The notes under the pieces are model-generated. The model did not search any database. It had not been told where the DNA came from and saw only the letters and a program-made list of their open reading frames with translations. A DNA stretch of 64,000 nucleotides from Venatoribacter pacificus (lineage in GTDB: Bacteria > Pseudomonadota > Gammaproteobacteria > Pseudomonadales > Oceanobacteraceae): assembly GCF_025318105.1 (NCBI RefSeq), contig NZ_JAOANI010000014.1, positions 62,001 through 126,000 on the forward strand. The letters are read 5' to 3'. This document shows positions 53,356-60,626 of this stretch, in pieces. The stretch's first letter is position 1. Every line of letters starts with the position of its first letter. The position numbers were made by a program, and so were the translations under genes.

Positions 53356-54408
53356 TTAATCGGCTTCGGCCATTTCGGTCACCGCTTCGCTGCGTGAACG
53401 ACAATTGCGCCGGTAGGCCGCCGGAGTTTCACCGGTCCACTGTTTAAAGGCCCGCTCAAAGCCCCGGCGATCAGAAAAGCCCAGCTCGATGGCCAGTTGC
53501 TGCACATCGGTGTGACCGCGCTCCAGCGCTTGTTTGGCTTTTTCCAGACGCACGTCGCGCAATAATGATGAGAACTGGCAGTTTTCTTCCTGCAGGCGGC
53601 GGGTCAGGGTACGGCTGCTGGTGCTCAGCAGGTCGGCTACTGCCTCTTTGGTGATCGGGATGGAGTCCGGCCACTGATACAGAATATGCATGACCTTACG
53701 GCTGAAGGCCTGCAGCTGGCTGAAGCGGGTGGTCGACAGTTCCGCCTGGCGGCGCAGCGCATTAAACAGTTCCGGATTGGCCTGAGCCAGCGGTTTATCC
53801 AGCAGTTTGCCGGAAAACGAAATCCAGTTATGCGGCTGATTGTAGAGAATCGGTATACCGAAAAACTGCTCAAGCCGGTCGCGGTAAGAAGGGGGTGGAA
53901 AGCGAAAGCCAACCCCCTGAACCTGATAGTAATTACCGCCAAACGCCTTGCCTGCTGTATGAATGCTGGTGGCAATAAACTCACTGCGGGCATGGCTGCC
54001 AAAGGCGCTGCCGTCTGCAACGTAATACACCACCTTAATGCTTTCATGGCCGACAAACAGATCGGGCGAGCGGGTATCACTGATCAGCGAATAATAGCGG
54101 CGCAGAATGGTCAGGGCTTCGCGGCCGGTCTGACAGCTGCTCAACAGGAATCCCAGCAGGTAAAAACTGGGCAGGTCGAGGTGCTGTCCGGCGGCAAGGC
54201 CGATGGCAGGTTCGTTCAGCAGTTTGCTGGCCTGTTCCAGCAGCCGGTCAAACTGGCTGATGGACATGCGCTGGCTGGAAACATGCTCGGTTCTGGCCTC
54301 CTGGCCTGGTGACAGCAAATCCATGCCGGAGAAACCTTTGCTTTCCAACAAACGCAACAATGGCTGCAAAGCCGCCGTCGTCAAAGTATTGGTCGGATGC
54401 GAACTCAT
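53356..54408 (-). CDS. AraC family transcriptional regulator (OruR-like)
   Basis: 350 residues. The N-terminal 190 residues resemble the arabinose-binding-like domain PF12625 found in OruR-type regulators, and the C-terminal 100 residues form the two-helix-turn-helix AraC domain (ADLLSTSSRTLTRRLQEENCQF, then LAIELGFSDRRGFERAFKQWTGETPAAYRR). It is alone, convergent with the helical-protein gene and divergent from the tRNA genes, so no target is suggested by position. Confidence 0.9.
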   Translation of the reverse strand: MSSHPTNTLTTAALQPLLRLLESKGFSGMDLLSPGQEARTEHVSSQRMSISQFDRLLEQASKLLNEPAIGLAAGQHLDLPSFYLLGFLLSSCQTGREALTILRRYYSLISDTRSPDLFVGHESIKVVYYVADGSAFGSHARSEFIATSIHTAGKAFGGNYYQVQGVGFRFPPPSYRDRLEQFFGIPILYNQPHNWISFSGKLLDKPLAQANPELFNALRRQAELSTTRFSQLQAFSRKVMHILYQWPDSIPITKEAVADLLSTSSRTLTRRLQEENCQFSSLLRDVRLEKAKQALERGHTDVQQLAIELGFSDRRGFERAFKQWTGETPAAYRRNCRSRSEAVTEMAEAD

Positions 54409-54544
54409 ATGCTCGTTTTTATTGTTGTTATTTTTTGTTCAGATAACGTACCACCTGTATTCCACACACGCCAGACGGTGAAGCAACTTTTCTGTAAATT
54501 CCTGGTCGTTGCGGGAAAAATACCTAAAAAACAAAATGTTAGGG

Positions 54545-54573
54545 TTGACAGGGTACGGGGGTATCCGTATTAT
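54545..54573 (+). promoter_or_regulatory. Promoter of the tandem tRNA-fMet genes
   Basis: TTGACA (54545-54550) and TATTAT (54568-54573) with the ideal 17-base spacer, 13 bases ahead of the first tRNA. The bases before the tRNA are GC-containing (cgcagcc), suggesting moderate stringent control. Confidence 0.85.
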
Positions 54574-54586
54574 TCGCAGCCTCTGA

Positions 54587-54663
<77 letters not shown>

Positions 54664-54719
54664 ACGTTTTTTGTGGTCAGAGCAGTAGTGTTTAAGTCTC
54701 TCTTAGCAGAGCAATTTGT

Positions 54720-54796
<77 letters not shown>

Positions 54797-54803
54797 TTTA
54801 AAA

Positions 54804-54830
54804 GAACCCAGCCTTGTGTTGGGTTTTTTT
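54804..54830 (+). terminator. Terminator of the tRNA transcript
   Basis: AACCCA (54805-54810 region) pairs with TGGGTT followed by a seven-T run. It ends eight bases or so after the CCA of the second tRNA. Confidence 0.85.
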
Positions 54831-54919
54831 ATGCCTGAAATCCGCATGAATGCTGGGTTTCGCCATTCAGGCCCCACTGTTGGGCTGCCCCCTCTTTCGT
54901 TCCCCCTGAAAAAATCGTC

Positions 54920-55163
54920 TGACCTTAAGGCTACTTTGGGCACAGCGCTGTGATTGGTCAATTCTTGTCCAGATAGCTCTGTTCACCAGCCAGTTTTCCA
55001 TCGTCCGGATACATCCGAAAACACTCAGATTTACCCCACCAAACGGTCGCCCAAAAAAGAGCAAAAACGGGCCTGTGCCCATTTTGTGCCCAAGGTGTGC
55101 CCAAAAATTTCAAACATCGATGTGGTTGTTTTTTGACCTGACCTTAAGGCAACTAAAGGCACA
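54920..55163. repeat. Integrase-arm-like repeat region of the island
   Basis: The octamer TGTGCCCA occurs three times in direct order at exact 11-base intervals (55074, 55085, 55096). Its inverse GGGCACA is at 54938-54944 and a related GGCACA at 55158-55163. Each inverse copy ends a longer 25-base direct repeat starting TGACCTTAAGGC (54920-54944 and 55139-55163) that matches at 21 of 25 positions. Clustered, phased short repeats between a tRNA and an integrase gene are what arm-type integrase sites look like. The 377 bases from 54831 to 55207 hold no gene that I can support. Confidence 0.6.
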
Positions 55164-55207
55164 AGGAGATCAAGACGGGGAGATCGAGCGGATGAGTGAT
55201 CCAGGGA

Positions 55208-55429
55208 TCACTCTTTGATGTAGGTAACGAGGTCTTCGATTTTGCAGTCGAAGTAGGTGCACAGCTTATCGAGGTTGTCGGTAACCGTGCTGTGGCCTGG
55301 ATGGTTCAGAATCTTTGACAGAGTCATACGATTGATCCCGGTCTCTTCCGAAATCTCCGCAATGGTGATGCGCCGCTTTTCAGCAAACTCTTTGTCCGCA
55401 ATCAGCTTTTTCAGATGAAACCGGATCAT
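55208..55429 (-). CDS. XRE-family repressor of the island
   Basis: 73 residues, a Cro/C1-type helix-turn-helix (TIAEISEETGINRMTLSKILNH), followed by a short helix pair typical of small XRE regulators (TDNLDKLCTYFDCKIEDLVTYI). ATG 55429 has AGGTG six to seven bases upstream; the GTG at 55438 is unlikely because it lies in that ribosome site. It faces the excisionase-like gene across three 18-base palindromes, the expected layout of a repressor controlling excision. Confidence 0.85.
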   Translation of the reverse strand: MIRFHLKKLIADKEFAEKRRITIAEISEETGINRMTLSKILNHPGHSTVTDNLDKLCTYFDCKIEDLVTYIKE

Positions 55430-55441
55430 AGAATGCACCTG

Positions 55442-55459
55442 TGATAATAAAAATTATCA
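55442..55459. promoter_or_regulatory. Operator O1 (18-bp palindrome)
   Basis: TGATAATAAAAATTATCA: half-sites TGATAA and TTATCA with six bases between. It lies 13 bases before the repressor ATG, so occupancy would block the repressor's own expression. Confidence 0.65.
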
Positions 55460-55485
55460 AAAAACACTTGAAATGCCCCCAAGTG

Positions 55486-55503
55486 TGATTATATTAATAA
55501 TCA
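55486..55503. promoter_or_regulatory. Operator O2 (18-bp palindrome)
   Basis: TGATTATATTAATAATCA: half-sites TGATTA and TAATCA, one base different from O1 and O3, same six-base spacing. Centre 44 bases from O1 and 20 from O3. A separate ACACTTG/CAAGTGT inverted repeat lies between O1 and O2 (55464-55486). Confidence 0.6.
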
Positions 55504-55505
55504 TC

Positions 55506-55523
55506 TGATAACTTAAGTTATCA
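55506..55523. promoter_or_regulatory. Operator O3 (18-bp palindrome)
   Basis: TGATAACTTAAGTTATCA is a perfect 18-base palindrome with the same half-sites as O1. It is two bases from O2 and lies 31 bases before the excisionase-like ATG, close enough to overlap its promoter. Confidence 0.65.
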
Positions 55524-55554
55524 TTCGATGATCGCAACAGGAGCAAATATTCTC

Positions 55555-55788
55555 ATGAATATGACATATCTGACAACCGAAGAGCTTTCTGCACGCATCA
55601 AGTACGACGCGCGCACCATTCGTAACTCACTGAAAGACAATGTCTTGCTGGAGGGTAAGCATTACATCCGCCCGTTTGGTGGACGCAAGATCCTGTATTT
55701 GTGGGAAGCCATTGAACAGGAAATGCTAAACAACACTGCCGATACGGTCGCCATTCCTATGGCGCGCGGAGGTGTATGCCATGGCTAA
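55555..55788 (+). CDS. Excisionase/AlpA-like small DNA-binding protein
   Basis: 77 residues from ATG 55555. TYLTTEELSARIKYDARTIRNSLKD is a winged-helix-like N-terminus of the kind seen in excisionases and AlpA regulators, and HYIRPFGGRKILYLWEAIEQEM follows. AGGAG is ten bases before the ATG; an earlier in-frame ATG at 55528 precedes that site. Its end overlaps the integrase start by eight bases, so the two are one unit. Excisionase role is inferred from size, fold and position. Confidence 0.7.
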   Translation: MNMTYLTTEELSARIKYDARTIRNSLKDNVLLEGKHYIRPFGGRKILYLWEAIEQEMLNNTADTVAIPMARGGVCHG

Positions 55789-56965
55789 GGTAAGAGCGCG
55801 CCCGGAAACCAATAAGCTGTTTCTGGATTTTCGCTATAAAGGGCAGCGTTACCGAGAGCAAACGCTACTCGATGATATCCCTCGCAATCGGAAACAGCTG
55901 GAAACGCTGATGCAACGTATCGAAGCCAAAATCATTCTGGGGGAATTCAATTACCGGGAGTTTTTCCCCAACAGCCCCAATGTGGCCAAGGCAGAAGCAT
56001 TGGAAGAGCGTTATCAGCAGGCACCCGCTGTGGGAATCAAAAAAGGCCCGGCCATACCAACCTTCGCTGAGTTCTGCCAACAATGGTTCACAGAGAAATC
56101 CATTGAGTGGCGGGCATCGCATTTGCGTAACGTACGCTCGCTGCTCGACAGCGCCTTACTCCCGGCCTTTGGTGATCAACCGCTGAATCAGATCACCAAA
56201 GAGGATCTGCTCAACTTTCGCTTGCAGCAGGCGGCGATTCCAGGGCGTTGCGGCAATGCCACTCTGTCAGCCAAGACACTCAACAACCGGATGGGAGTGT
56301 TGCGGATGATCATGGATGAAGCATGCGACCGGTATGGCTTTGAAAATCCATACCGGAACATCCGTCCTTTAAAGATGAAGAAAATCCACATCGAGCCTTT
56401 CTCACTCGTCGAGGTGAACAAGATCCTCGAAAACGTGCGTGCCGATTATCGCAACTACTACACCGTGCGTTTTTTTACCGGCATGCGTACCGGTGAGATA
56501 GATGGATTGAAGTGGCAGTACATCGATTTTGAGCGCCGGCAGATTCTGGTGCGTGAAACATTAATTGCCGGCCAAACCGAATACACCAAAAACAACGGAT
56601 CTCAGCGCGAAATTCCCATGCTTGGGCCGGTCTACGATGCCCTGATGGCGCAGCGTGCCAGCACCGGACGCATCAGCCCCTATGTGTTCTGTAACTCCGC
56701 CGGAGAGCCACTGGATCAGAACAACGTCACCAAAAGAGTCTGGTATCCGCTGCTGCGTTACCTGGGCCTGGCAAAGCGCCGGCCGTACCAAACCCGCCAT
56801 ACCGCCGCCACCTTGTTTCTGGCTTCGGGGGAGAACCCTGAGTGGGTGGCGCGGGTATTGGGACATTCTTCTACGGAAATGCTGTTCAAGGTGTATTCGC
56901 GCTACATCCCGAACCTGACCCGCATGGACGGATCAGCGTTTGAAAATCTGGTTGGTAACCGTTAG
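55781..56965 (+). CDS. Tyrosine recombinase (phage-type integrase)
   Basis: 394 residues. The N-terminal 80 residues resemble the arm-binding DUF3596-type domain (FLDFRYKGQRYREQTLL), then a SAM-like core-binding domain (about 90-190), then the catalytic domain. Catalytic residues are visible: Arg in FFTGMRTGEIDGLKW, H-x-x-R region in YQTRHTAATLF, and the nucleophilic Tyr in LFKVYSRYI after LGHSS. GGAGG stands eight bases before ATG 55781. It lies about one kilobase from the tRNA-fMet end, which suggests integration at that tRNA. Confidence 0.94.
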   Translation: MAKVRARPETNKLFLDFRYKGQRYREQTLLDDIPRNRKQLETLMQRIEAKIILGEFNYREFFPNSPNVAKAEALEERYQQAPAVGIKKGPAIPTFAEFCQQWFTEKSIEWRASHLRNVRSLLDSALLPAFGDQPLNQITKEDLLNFRLQQAAIPGRCGNATLSAKTLNNRMGVLRMIMDEACDRYGFENPYRNIRPLKMKKIHIEPFSLVEVNKILENVRADYRNYYTVRFFTGMRTGEIDGLKWQYIDFERRQILVRETLIAGQTEYTKNNGSQREIPMLGPVYDALMAQRASTGRISPYVFCNSAGEPLDQNNVTKRVWYPLLRYLGLAKRRPYQTRHTAATLFLASGENPEWVARVLGHSSTEMLFKVYSRYIPNLTRMDGSAFENLVGNR

Positions 56966-56974
56966 GAGGTGTTT

Positions 56975-57232
56975 ATGATTCAGCAACAAATGTACAGCAG
57001 CATCTGGATTCCTCCTAAGACATACGATCTGGCCGAGTGGCTGATACGCAGCTTCAACATTCAGCCTGGGTATGGGCTGGCCCGATATCTGGGTGTTAGT
57101 CGCCGTTATAATAATTATCGTGCAGTGCAGGTGTGGGTGTTAGAGCAGCAGCGCAACTGGCCTGCAGAGAAACGCACAACAGGACAGTTGCGTAGGGCTT
57201 TTTCTGCGTTGTTACCGAATGATCAGTTTTAA
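56975..57232 (+). CDS. Small uncharacterised protein downstream of the integrase
   Basis: 85 residues, basic, no membrane segment (QMYSSIWIPPKTYDLAEWLIRSFNI, later GLARYLGVSRRYNNYRAVQVWV). An excellent AGGAGG five bases before ATG 56975 and a nine-base gap from the integrase stop show it is translated with it. I do not recognise the family; it may be a DNA-binding accessory of the element. Confidence 0.65.
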   Translation: MIQQQMYSSIWIPPKTYDLAEWLIRSFNIQPGYGLARYLGVSRRYNNYRAVQVWVLEQQRNWPAEKRTTGQLRRAFSALLPNDQF

Positions 57233-57244
57233 AAGTATGTGCAT

Positions 57245-57451
57245 TTAATTTTTAAGCTTTCTGTTATTCCTTCGAATGTTAATGGGGTTCTTCCAATATG
57301 ACGAGGATGTATTGAAGACCTGGTAGAGCACCGCCGCAAGATCGTGTATCTCACCTAATCGTTCAGCAACATCAGCGACACTGTGGCCGGCAACGGTCAC
57401 TTGCTTAACGGCTTCGATCTTGAATTCTTCGGGATAGCGTTTGTTGCTCAT
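57245..57451 (-). pseudogene. IS3-family transposase OrfA, truncated
   Basis: The first 30 or so residues (SNKRYPEEFKIEAVKQVTVAGHSVADVAERLG) are the beginning of an IS3-type OrfA helix-turn-helix protein, with ribosome site GAGGTG before ATG 57451. After the LG the sequence changes abruptly to text without resemblance and ends. OrfB is missing. Its upstream side abuts the IS630-like fragment on the other strand, so this is a scar of two insertions. Confidence 0.75.
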
Positions 57452-57496
57452 ACTCACCTCTGTTTGAGTCATTTTCTCTAACTCAAAGGTGTCTAG

Positions 57497-58057
57497 CAAA
57501 CTGGTGGCGATTCACCTGGGCACGTTGCACTCGATCGCATTGACGTTTGGTTTCAAGATGAAGCCCGCTTTGGCCAACAGAATACCACCACCCGTATTTG
57601 GGCTGAGAAAGGGACCCGTCCAAGGGCTGTAAAGCAGCGACAATTTGAATCAGCGTATCTATATGGCGCCGTGTGTCCGGCAACGGGGGCGACACAAGCG
57701 ATTATTGCCCCGCATGCCAATAGCGAATATATGAACGAGCATTTAAAACTGATTTCAACCGCCACCGCATTTGGGCGCCATGCGCTGGTCATCATGGACG
57801 GCGCAGGCTGGCATCAACAGGATTTGGCCGATGACTTTGATAATCTGACGCTTCTCAAGTTGCCACCTTATTCACCGGAGTTGAATCCAATAGAGCAGGT
57901 ATGGCAATGGCTGCGTCAAAATGTGTTGGCCAATCGTTGTTTTAGTGGTTATGACGATATTGTCGAACAGTGCTCTATCGCATGGAATACCTTCATTGAG
58001 AAAAAAGCAAGAGTGATAGAATTGTGTACTAGACCTTGGGCAATTTTGACCAGTTAG
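57497..58057 (+). pseudogene. IS630-family transposase, 5'-truncated
   Basis: The frame opens after a TAG near 57496 and codes for about 186 residues of the C-terminal DDE domain of an IS630-type transposase. All three catalytic acids are present: VWFQDEARFG, VIMDGAGWHQ and YSPELNPIEQVW. The N-terminal helix-turn-helix half (about 150 residues) is missing and no start with a ribosome site is evident. It has been cut at its left side next to the IS3 remnant. Confidence 0.85.
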
Positions 58058-58087
58058 TTAATGGAATTGGTATAATTTATACTTCTC

Positions 58088-58118
58088 TTGACTCTATAGC
58101 GGCTATAGAGTTTACAAT
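58088..58118 (+). promoter_or_regulatory. MerR-type operator-promoter of the PbrT-like gene
   Basis: TTGACT (58088-58093) and TACAAT (58113-58118) are 19 bases apart, the over-long spacing used by MerR activators. Within lies a perfect dyad: ACTCTATAGC (58091-58100), G, GCTATAGAGT (58102-58111). The arms match those of the site at 60570-60590 except the central bases. Confidence 0.88.
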
Positions 58119-58163
58119 TGCGATCAATGATCATTAGCGATTCATGAATAAGAGAACACCGAG

Positions 58164-60164
58164 ATGTTTGATTGCAGGAACCCACTGTTATTGCAACGCC
58201 TGAAACGAGCCACCCTTCATGCCATCATATTTCTGATGCTGCCACTTTCTCTATCTACCGGGGCGAATGAAGCTGAGATCCCAGACAACGTTACTCAACT
58301 CCGGCAACTGGCACAGCTCGCTGAATACATAGGCGTTGATTATGCCGAAGCGGTGAAAAACGGTCAGGTAATTAATGACAATGAATATCAGGAGATGGTG
58401 GAGTTTTCACAACTGATTGTTAGCAAGAGCTCGCTGGCCGCCACTGCTGATGCAGAGTCACTCGCAGTGCAAGCAATGGCATTGCAGAGGGCCATCCATG
58501 ATAAGAAAGGTGTTGATGAGATCCGTCAAATGAGTGCCAGCCTACGCGGCACATTGTTGGGATTGATGCCACATTTATCCCTGCCGGAACGGATATTACC
58601 TCAAGAAAAAATCCGGCCGGTATTTGAGACTAACTGCGGATCTTGCCATGGAGTATCTGGTCAAGGTGACGGAGTGCTGGCAGCACAACTCGATCCCGCA
58701 CCCACGGACTTTACCGATAAAGAGCGGGCATTAAATCGATCAATTTTGGGTTTATACGACGCCATTACCAATGGCATTGACGACACCGCCATGCCATCTT
58801 TTCAACAACTAACGGAGCAAGAGCGTTGGTCGATGGCATTCTATGTCGGTGGACTCGCTTTTCAATCCAGCGAACCTACTCACAATGATTTGAATATTAC
58901 CAAACTGCAGCTGATTAATCACAACCCACTGCAACTGGCAGCAGCACGCCCTGATATAACCCTACAAGCTTTGGAGAGTTTACGCGCTAACCCCTCGGCA
59001 TTATTCAAGGCATCCCAAGATCCCTTGGCAATCACATGGAATCGACTTCAAGCCGCCCAAAAAGCGCATCAGAAGGGAGATTTTTCAACCGCAAGTGAAC
59101 TCGCCGTCAGTGCTTATCTGGACGGTTTTGAACTGATTGAAAACAGCCTCGATGCGCATGACAAAGCACTGCGCCAATCCATCGAGTCCAACATGATGGC
59201 ACTACGACAATTGACCAGCCGCCCCGACGTAAACGGAGAATTGGGTGCGCTAATGGCGGAGACGCGGCATTTGTTGGATGACGCACAACGTTTGTTATCA
59301 GAGTCCACCTTGTCCGAAGGAGCTTTATTCACTGCTAGTCTGGTCATATTGTTGCGCGAAGGCCTGGAGGCATTGCTGGTTATCATTGCCTTAACGACGG
59401 TTTTGATAAGAACCGGGCGTCGGGATGCGCTTAAATATGTCCACATAGGCTGGATTGCGGCATTACTTGCCGGTGGTGCCACCTGGATCGCCGCTCAATC
59501 GTTGATCACGATCAGTGGTGCCAATCGTGAAATCATGGAGGGAATTGCCGCTTTATTGGCCGCGTTGGTACTGCTCTATGTTGGGATCTGGATGCATAGC
59601 AAAACCCAGGCTGCACAATGGCAAGCCTACATTCAGCAACATGTCGATACCCAACTTAAGTCTGGCACCTTGTGGGGGCTGGTGGCGTTGGCATTTGTGG
59701 CGGTTTACCGGGAGGTGTTTGAAACCGTATTATTTTATCAATCGCTGTTAACGCAGGCGGTATCAACCCAATATTCTTCTGTTGGTGGTGGCTTTGCGCT
59801 CGGTTTGTTGCTGTTAGCCATATTGGCGTGGGTGTTGATTCGCTTTTCCGTCAAGCTGCCGATCGCCAAATTCTTTTCAGCCACCACCTACTTGCTGCTA
59901 GCGCTCGCATTTGTCCTGATGGGCAAAGCTGTGTCGGCATTACAGGAGGCGGCCATCATCGGTATGACGCCATTACCTGTGAGTTTTGAGATTGACTGGA
60001 TTGGCGTCAAATCCACCTGGCAAGGCGTGCTTGCGCAACTTTCGGTACTTCTGGTTTACCTGGTATTTTTAATACTATCCAAATCAAAACGCGCAACATC
60101 ACCGCCGATAACACAGGCGTCCGATTTCAAGCGCGTAAGTGTTACCGCTTCTGATGCTGATTAG
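58164..60164 (+). CDS. pbrT: PbrT-like FTR1 family permease with N-terminal cytochrome c domain
   Basis: 666 residues. After a signal segment (about 15-33) comes a periplasmic region with one c-type haem site (CGSCH, Cys158, Cys161, His162). The C-terminal 270 residues are an FTR1 permease of about seven helices with two REXXE metal-relay motifs: REGLE at 398-402 and REVFE at 516-520. This layout is that of PbrT, the lead-uptake protein of the Cupriavidus pbr operon, and of EfeU-like iron permeases. The MerR operator before it and the PbrR-type regulator after it favour the former. Its end overlaps the regulator's by 23 bases, convergently. Confidence 0.85.
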   Translation: MFDCRNPLLLQRLKRATLHAIIFLMLPLSLSTGANEAEIPDNVTQLRQLAQLAEYIGVDYAEAVKNGQVINDNEYQEMVEFSQLIVSKSSLAATADAESLAVQAMALQRAIHDKKGVDEIRQMSASLRGTLLGLMPHLSLPERILPQEKIRPVFETNCGSCHGVSGQGDGVLAAQLDPAPTDFTDKERALNRSILGLYDAITNGIDDTAMPSFQQLTEQERWSMAFYVGGLAFQSSEPTHNDLNITKLQLINHNPLQLAAARPDITLQALESLRANPSALFKASQDPLAITWNRLQAAQKAHQKGDFSTASELAVSAYLDGFELIENSLDAHDKALRQSIESNMMALRQLTSRPDVNGELGALMAETRHLLDDAQRLLSESTLSEGALFTASLVILLREGLEALLVIIALTTVLIRTGRRDALKYVHIGWIAALLAGGATWIAAQSLITISGANREIMEGIAALLAALVLLYVGIWMHSKTQAAQWQAYIQQHVDTQLKSGTLWGLVALAFVAVYREVFETVLFYQSLLTQAVSTQYSSVGGGFALGLLLLAILAWVLIRFSVKLPIAKFFSATTYLLLALAFVLMGKAVSALQEAAIIGMTPLPVSFEIDWIGVKSTWQGVLAQLSVLLVYLVFLILSKSKRATSPPITQASDFKRVSVTASDAD

Positions 60165-60549
60165 TGGTTAACGTTTGCAAGATGCCGCACTGTTCGATCG
60201 TCCTTTCACTGGAGCAGCTGCGGCGAAGTACTTTCAAATGCTCGCGCAGCTGAACCAGCTCCTGAATGCGCGTTTCCACTTGTTGAATGTGCGTATCCAT
60301 CATGCGATTGACTTGATCACATTGCGCACCCGGTGAGCGTTTTAATGTGAGTAGCTGGCGGATCTCGGACAAACTGAGATCCAGGTTACGGCAGAACTTG
60401 ATAAATAGCAGCTGTTCGACAGCAGCTTCATCGTAAAGTCGAAAATTGCCGTCACTACGCTGTGTCGTGCACAGCAACTGTTCTTTTTCATAGTAACGGA
60501 TAGTTTGCACCGAGCAATCCGTCTTTTTTGCCAGCTCGCCAATCTTCAT
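60142..60549 (-). CDS. MerR family heavy-metal regulator (CadR/PbrR type)
   Basis: 135 residues. The winged helix opens with MKIGELAKKTDCSVQTIRYYEKEQLL, followed by a long dimerisation helix. Cys77, Cys112 and Cys121 stand at the places of the metal-binding cysteines of Cd/Pb-sensing CadR and PbrR (CadR 77, 112, 119), and the tail is His-bearing. It should sense Cd(II), Pb(II) or similar soft divalent metals, twisting the 19-base spacer of its promoters. The gene is divergent from the CDF-like gene, with an operator between, and convergent with the PbrT-like gene. Confidence 0.92.
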   Translation of the reverse strand: MKIGELAKKTDCSVQTIRYYEKEQLLCTTQRSDGNFRLYDEAAVEQLLFIKFCRNLDLSLSEIRQLLTLKRSPGAQCDQVNRMMDTHIQQVETRIQELVQLREHLKVLRRSCSSERTIEQCGILQTLTTNQHQKR

Positions 60550-60566
60550 TTATTCAATCTCTGTGC

Positions 60567-60597
60567 TTGACTCTATAGTAACTATAGAGTTTAAACT
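60567..60597 (+). promoter_or_regulatory. MerR-type operator-promoter of the CDF-like gene
   Basis: TTGACT (60567-60572) and TAAACT (60592-60597) with a 19-base spacer. A perfect dyad ACTCTATAGT-A-ACTATAGAGT spans 60570-60590. It lies between the divergent regulator and transporter genes, so the regulator probably controls both directions. Confidence 0.88.
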
Positions 60598-60626
60598 GCC
60601 CACCTTGGATAGAACAAGGGTTTTTT

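Noticed and set aside
52136..53404. Long minus-strand frames opposite 52106-53287
   Set aside because: The plus-strand genes there have good ribosome sites and a signal peptide or terminator; the minus frames have neither and one runs through a terminator.
58164..60164. Assignment of the FTR1 protein as EfeU iron permease
   Set aside because: EfeU lacks a fused cytochrome c domain and a MerR operator, and EfeO/EfeB partners are absent; the PbrT-like reading fits the neighbourhood better.
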